From: Gammaproteobacteria bacterium | Lineage (GTDB): Bacteria > Pseudomonadota > Gammaproteobacteria > Pseudomonadales > Pseudohongiellaceae | Direction: 5' to 3' | Assembly: GCA_041395725.1 (NCBI GenBank) | Contig: JAWKZW010000001.1 | Span: 4,532,501-4,596,500 of the forward strand | DNA: 64,000 nt | In this document: one piece after another, positions 61,643 to 64,000 of the stretch | Layout: the number at the start of each line of letters is the position of its first letter | Numbering within the stretch: the first letter of the stretch is position 1 | Notes under the pieces: generated by a model | Seen by the model: only the letters and a program-made list of their open reading frames with translations | Database searches by the model: none | Told to the model about the DNA's origin: nothing | Made by a program: the position numbers and the translations under genes

Positions 61643-62965
61643 ATGATTGACAAACTACGAGCCCTTATTCCCACCTTGCGCGCGCTGCTGTTGACGCTGC
61701 TTTTGCTACCCCTGTCCAGCCCCCTCTATGGGGATGACAGCTGGCCCATGCACGAGAACGGTCCCGCCGCAGCCGGCTTTTCCCAGTCCGCCATCGCCGA
61801 GCTGGATTCGGTCATGGCAAAACTGGTCGCCGATCAGGACGTGGCCGGTATTGTCTGGCTGCTGGCCAAAGACGGAAACATCGCCACCTTCAAGTCCGCC
61901 GGCATGGCCTCTATCGAAGACAACCGGCCCATGACCCGGGACAGCCTGTTTCGAATTTACTCCATGACCAAGCCCGTTGCCGGCGTGGCGCTCATGATGC
62001 TGTGGGAACAGGGTCTGTGGGACTTTGATGACCCGGTCAGTAAATTCATACCCGAGTTCGCCAACCTGCAGGTCATGACCCATTATGACAATGACGGCAA
62101 CATGATCCTGGAGCCCATGAAGCGCCAGCCCACCATGCGGGAACTGGTCAGTCACTCGGCCGGCTTCGGCTACGGGCTCAGCGGCAATGACCCGGTCAAT
62201 CAGCGCTTCCGGGATCTGGAAGTACTCAACTCCGCCGACCTGGACGAACTGGTAGCCAAAGTGGCCACCATCCCCCTGCTTTATCAGCCCGGCGAGCAGT
62301 GGGTATACTCTATCGCCGTGGACCTGCAGGGCTATATCGTGGAGAAGCTGTCAGGTCAGAAATTCGGCGACTTTCTTGAGCAGCGTATCTTCCAGCCACT
62401 GGGAATGAGTGACACCCGCTTCTTTGTCAAACCGGAAGACCGCAACCGCTTCGCCGACGTGTACCGCTGGGACACCGAGCACGGTCGACTGGCGCGCAAC
62501 CAGCCACGGACCGACCGCCCCAGTTACCACGACCCCGACCGTCTTGAGTCCGGTGGCGGCGGCCTGGTCTCATCAACCCATGACTATGCCCGCTTTCTGC
62601 AGATGCTCGTCAATGGCGGTGAACTGGATGGCAATCGGATTCTGTCGCCGGAGGCAATCGACATCATGCGCACCAACCGGCTCCGGGATGAGCTGAACAT
62701 CTACCAGACCGAGACCAGCCCGGGCCTCGCTGGCCGGACTTTCGGCTTCGACTTCGCCATTATCGAAGACCCGGCCGCAGCCAACACGCCCCAGAGTGCC
62801 GGGAGCTATTACTGGTCCGGCGCGGCCGGCACCTGGTTCTATATCGATCCGGTGGAAGACCTGTTCTGGATTGGTATGATCCAGAGCCAGAATGGCAGGC
62901 GCCCGGGGGCAGCCGACATGCGCGGCATCGCCAATGACATCATTTACGCTGATCTGGCTGACTGA
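61643..62965 (+). CDS. Exported serine hydrolase, beta-lactamase/EstB fold
   Basis: 440 residues. Signal peptide at about 1-30 (PLYG-DD). Class C beta-lactamase-like fold: nucleophile Ser107 in YSMTK (S-x-x-K with Lys110), Tyr of the YSIAVD motif in QWVYSIAVDLQGYIVEKL, and a C-terminal SYYWSGAAGTWFYIDP region where enzymes have KTG or HTG. Without a clear KTG it is more likely an esterase or peptidase than an antibiotic-hydrolysing enzyme. GGAG lies 7 nt upstream of the ATG. Confidence 0.9.
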   Translation: MIDKLRALIPTLRALLLTLLLLPLSSPLYGDDSWPMHENGPAAAGFSQSAIAELDSVMAKLVADQDVAGIVWLLAKDGNIATFKSAGMASIEDNRPMTRDSLFRIYSMTKPVAGVALMMLWEQGLWDFDDPVSKFIPEFANLQVMTHYDNDGNMILEPMKRQPTMRELVSHSAGFGYGLSGNDPVNQRFRDLEVLNSADLDELVAKVATIPLLYQPGEQWVYSIAVDLQGYIVEKLSGQKFGDFLEQRIFQPLGMSDTRFFVKPEDRNRFADVYRWDTEHGRLARNQPRTDRPSYHDPDRLESGGGGLVSSTHDYARFLQMLVNGGELDGNRILSPEAIDIMRTNRLRDELNIYQTETSPGLAGRTFGFDFAIIEDPAAANTPQSAGSYYWSGAAGTWFYIDPVEDLFWIGMIQSQNGRRPGAADMRGIANDIIYADLAD

Positions 62966-63047
62966 ATCACCCCGGCCCCGCTCAGGCATTAGAAAGGCAT
63001 AGCATGGCTCTGAGTGGGGCCGACTGACTGCAGACAGTGAGGTAGCG

Positions 63048-63821
63048 ATGGCGATTCTTCTGGTTTCTCTTGCGGCACTGGGCGCCGCCTCGCTGACCTT
63101 TTTTTCGGGCTTCGGCCTGGGCACGCTGCTGATGCCGGTGGTGGCGCTCTTTTTCCCACTTAACGTGGCTATCGCCATTACCGCCGTGGTGCACTTCGCC
63201 AACAATCTGTTCAAGCTGGCACTGGTGGGCAGAAACGCGCAGCGCCCGGTGCTGGTCAGCTTCGGATTGCCAGCCATCCTGTTTGCCCTGTTGGGAGCGC
63301 TCCTGCTGAACTGGCTGTCGGCGGTCCCAAGCCTGGCCAGCTACTCCCTGGGGGCACAGGAATTTATCATTTCACCGGTAAAACTGACCATCGGTTTATT
63401 GATCCTGTTGTTCCTGCTTCTGGAACTCACCCCACTGCTGGCAAACGTGACCATCAAACCTGCCTACCTGCCCTTTGGCGGCATGATCAGCGGTTTCTTC
63501 GGGGGCCTGTCCGGCCACCAGGGGGCTTTTCGCAGTATGTTTCTGATCAAGGCCGGCCTGGACAAGAGCCAGTTTATCGCCACCGGTGTGACACTGGCCG
63601 TTATGGTCGACACGACCCGGCTGCTGGTCTATGGCGCCGGCATGGCAGACCAGAATCTGCGTGGCGAGTGGCCACTGATTCTTAGTGCCTGCGGTGCCGC
63701 CTTTGCCGGGAGTTTTCTGGGCAATCGACTGCTGACAAAGCTGACTTACCGGTCAGTGCAAGTGGTGGTTACAGCGTTACTGGCCGTGGTGGCAATCGGG
63801 CTTATTAGCGGATTGATCTAG
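63048..63821 (+). CDS. TauE/SafE-family sulfite/organosulfonate exporter-like protein
   Basis: 257 residues, about eight helices in two halves. Family pattern: FFSGFGLGTLLMPVVALFFP near the N-terminus and its repeat GGMISGFFGGLSGHQGAFRSMFL in the second half, with GSFLGNRLLTK near the C-terminus. It is thought to export small sulfur-containing anions. An 82-bp gap follows the hydrolase gene, so cotranscription is possible. Substrate not readable. Confidence 0.9.
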   Translation: MAILLVSLAALGAASLTFFSGFGLGTLLMPVVALFFPLNVAIAITAVVHFANNLFKLALVGRNAQRPVLVSFGLPAILFALLGALLLNWLSAVPSLASYSLGAQEFIISPVKLTIGLLILLFLLLELTPLLANVTIKPAYLPFGGMISGFFGGLSGHQGAFRSMFLIKAGLDKSQFIATGVTLAVMVDTTRLLVYGAGMADQNLRGEWPLILSACGAAFAGSFLGNRLLTKLTYRSVQVVVTALLAVVAIGLISGLI

Positions 63822-63822
63822 A

Positions 63823-63866
63823 TACGCTCTGATCAACTGCCGCCAGGTTCTGGCCTGCAGTCGAAC
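63823..63866. repeat. Diverged end of the dispersed inverted repeat
   Basis: From ACGCTCTGATCAACTGCC on, this stretch follows the inverted right end of copy A (CCTCTGATCAA..CC..., then CTGGCCTTCAGACG, here CTGGCCTGCAGTCG) with roughly two thirds identity over about 40 bp. It lies directly after the TauE gene. The second end was not found before the window edge. Confidence 0.5.
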
Positions 63867-63908
63867 ACGCCGGCAATGCGCCTTGCCGCCGTGTTTGATT
63901 GGCAAGGT

Positions 63909-64000
63909 TCAATCCGCCCCGGATTCAGGCAGGGCGTAGACGATAACACTGCCGTCGCGACGCGGCTCGATCCCGGTCGGGAAAAACCCGGACGCCTCGC
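63909..64000 (-). CDS. 3' end of a leftward gene, truncated by window edge
   Basis: Minus-strand frame open from the right edge to a TGA at 63911-63909. The last 29 residues include FFPTGIEPRRDGSVIVYALP followed by ESGAD and stop. Codon use and composition look coding. The family cannot be recognised from so little. Confidence 0.45.
   Translation of the reverse strand, partial: EASGFFPTGIEPRRDGSVIVYALPESGAD

Noticed and set aside
1..64000. tRNA or rRNA genes
   Set aside because: I checked the intergenic gaps for T-loop and CCA-end patterns and rRNA-like blocks and found none, though short divergent RNAs cannot be excluded by eye.

Overview
The window reads as chromosomal DNA of a gammaproteobacterium with a mid-50s % GC genome. 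The evidence is gene content and order: yajC-secD-secF behind tgt and prfC, a psi-like gene (holD position) coupled to rimI, outer-membrane phospholipase A, an MltD-type lytic transglycosylase, an RND pump, TRAP-TAXI transport, and many Sec-exported or lipoprotein precursors. I cannot name a genus. I found no tRNA, rRNA, CRISPR array, insertion sequence, phage gene or transcription-factor gene.

Layout. Bases 1-2741 hold the 3' part of an RND exporter gene. Bases 3230-18982 are one long leftward block. In transcription order it encodes a very large DUF4175 coiled-coil protein, a membrane vWA protein, a caspase/C13-like protein whose nucleophile Cys looks replaced, a TPR protein with an HExxH metallopeptidase domain, a DUF4159 protein, a MoxR AAA+ ATPase, a DUF58 protein and a BatA-like vWA membrane protein. 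A small exported TPR protein with its own promoter follows. Most junctions overlap or are under 20 bp, so this is probably one envelope-associated MoxR/vWA system. It is the most interesting locus here.

Bases 19.5-23.7 kb hold a Nudix hydrolase, a DUF3524 glycosyltransferase (family of the tRNA-queuosine mannosyltransferase) and a multi-LysM transglycosylase. Bases 24.1-30.4 kb hold secF, secD, yajC, tgt and prfC. Bases 30.7-37 kb hold an acyl-CoA dehydrogenase, an orphan protein, an AT-rich gap with an inverted pair of DnaA-box-like sites, a small membrane protein, an orphan GAF/GspE-type ATPase and a putative lipoprotein. Bases 37.1-43.6 kb hold hisC, a TopA-tail-like zinc-finger protein, a small membrane protein, rimI, a divergent psi subunit, a quinone oxidoreductase, an acyl-CoA ligase and a small acidic protein.

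Bases 43.7-50.7 kb encode a fumarylacetoacetase-family enzyme, a degenerate NUC1-like exported protein, an outer-membrane barrel-like protein, an aldo/keto reductase, a Tat-exported double VOC protein, a rhodanese and a CapA-family protein. Bases 50.8-54.3 kb encode a fused TRAP permease and its TAXI-type lipoprotein receptor. Two copies of a 140-175 bp inverted repeat bracket the receptor gene, and related ends recur at about 48.8, 50.7 and 63.8 kb. The right end holds a cold-shock gene with a recognisable promoter and long leader, a CPBP remnant, a lipoprotein, a paralogue of the TPR protein at 3.2 kb, pldA, malonyl-CoA decarboxylase, a DUF1295 protein, a serine beta-lactamase-like hydrolase, a TauE/SafE exporter and the 3' tip of a leftward gene.
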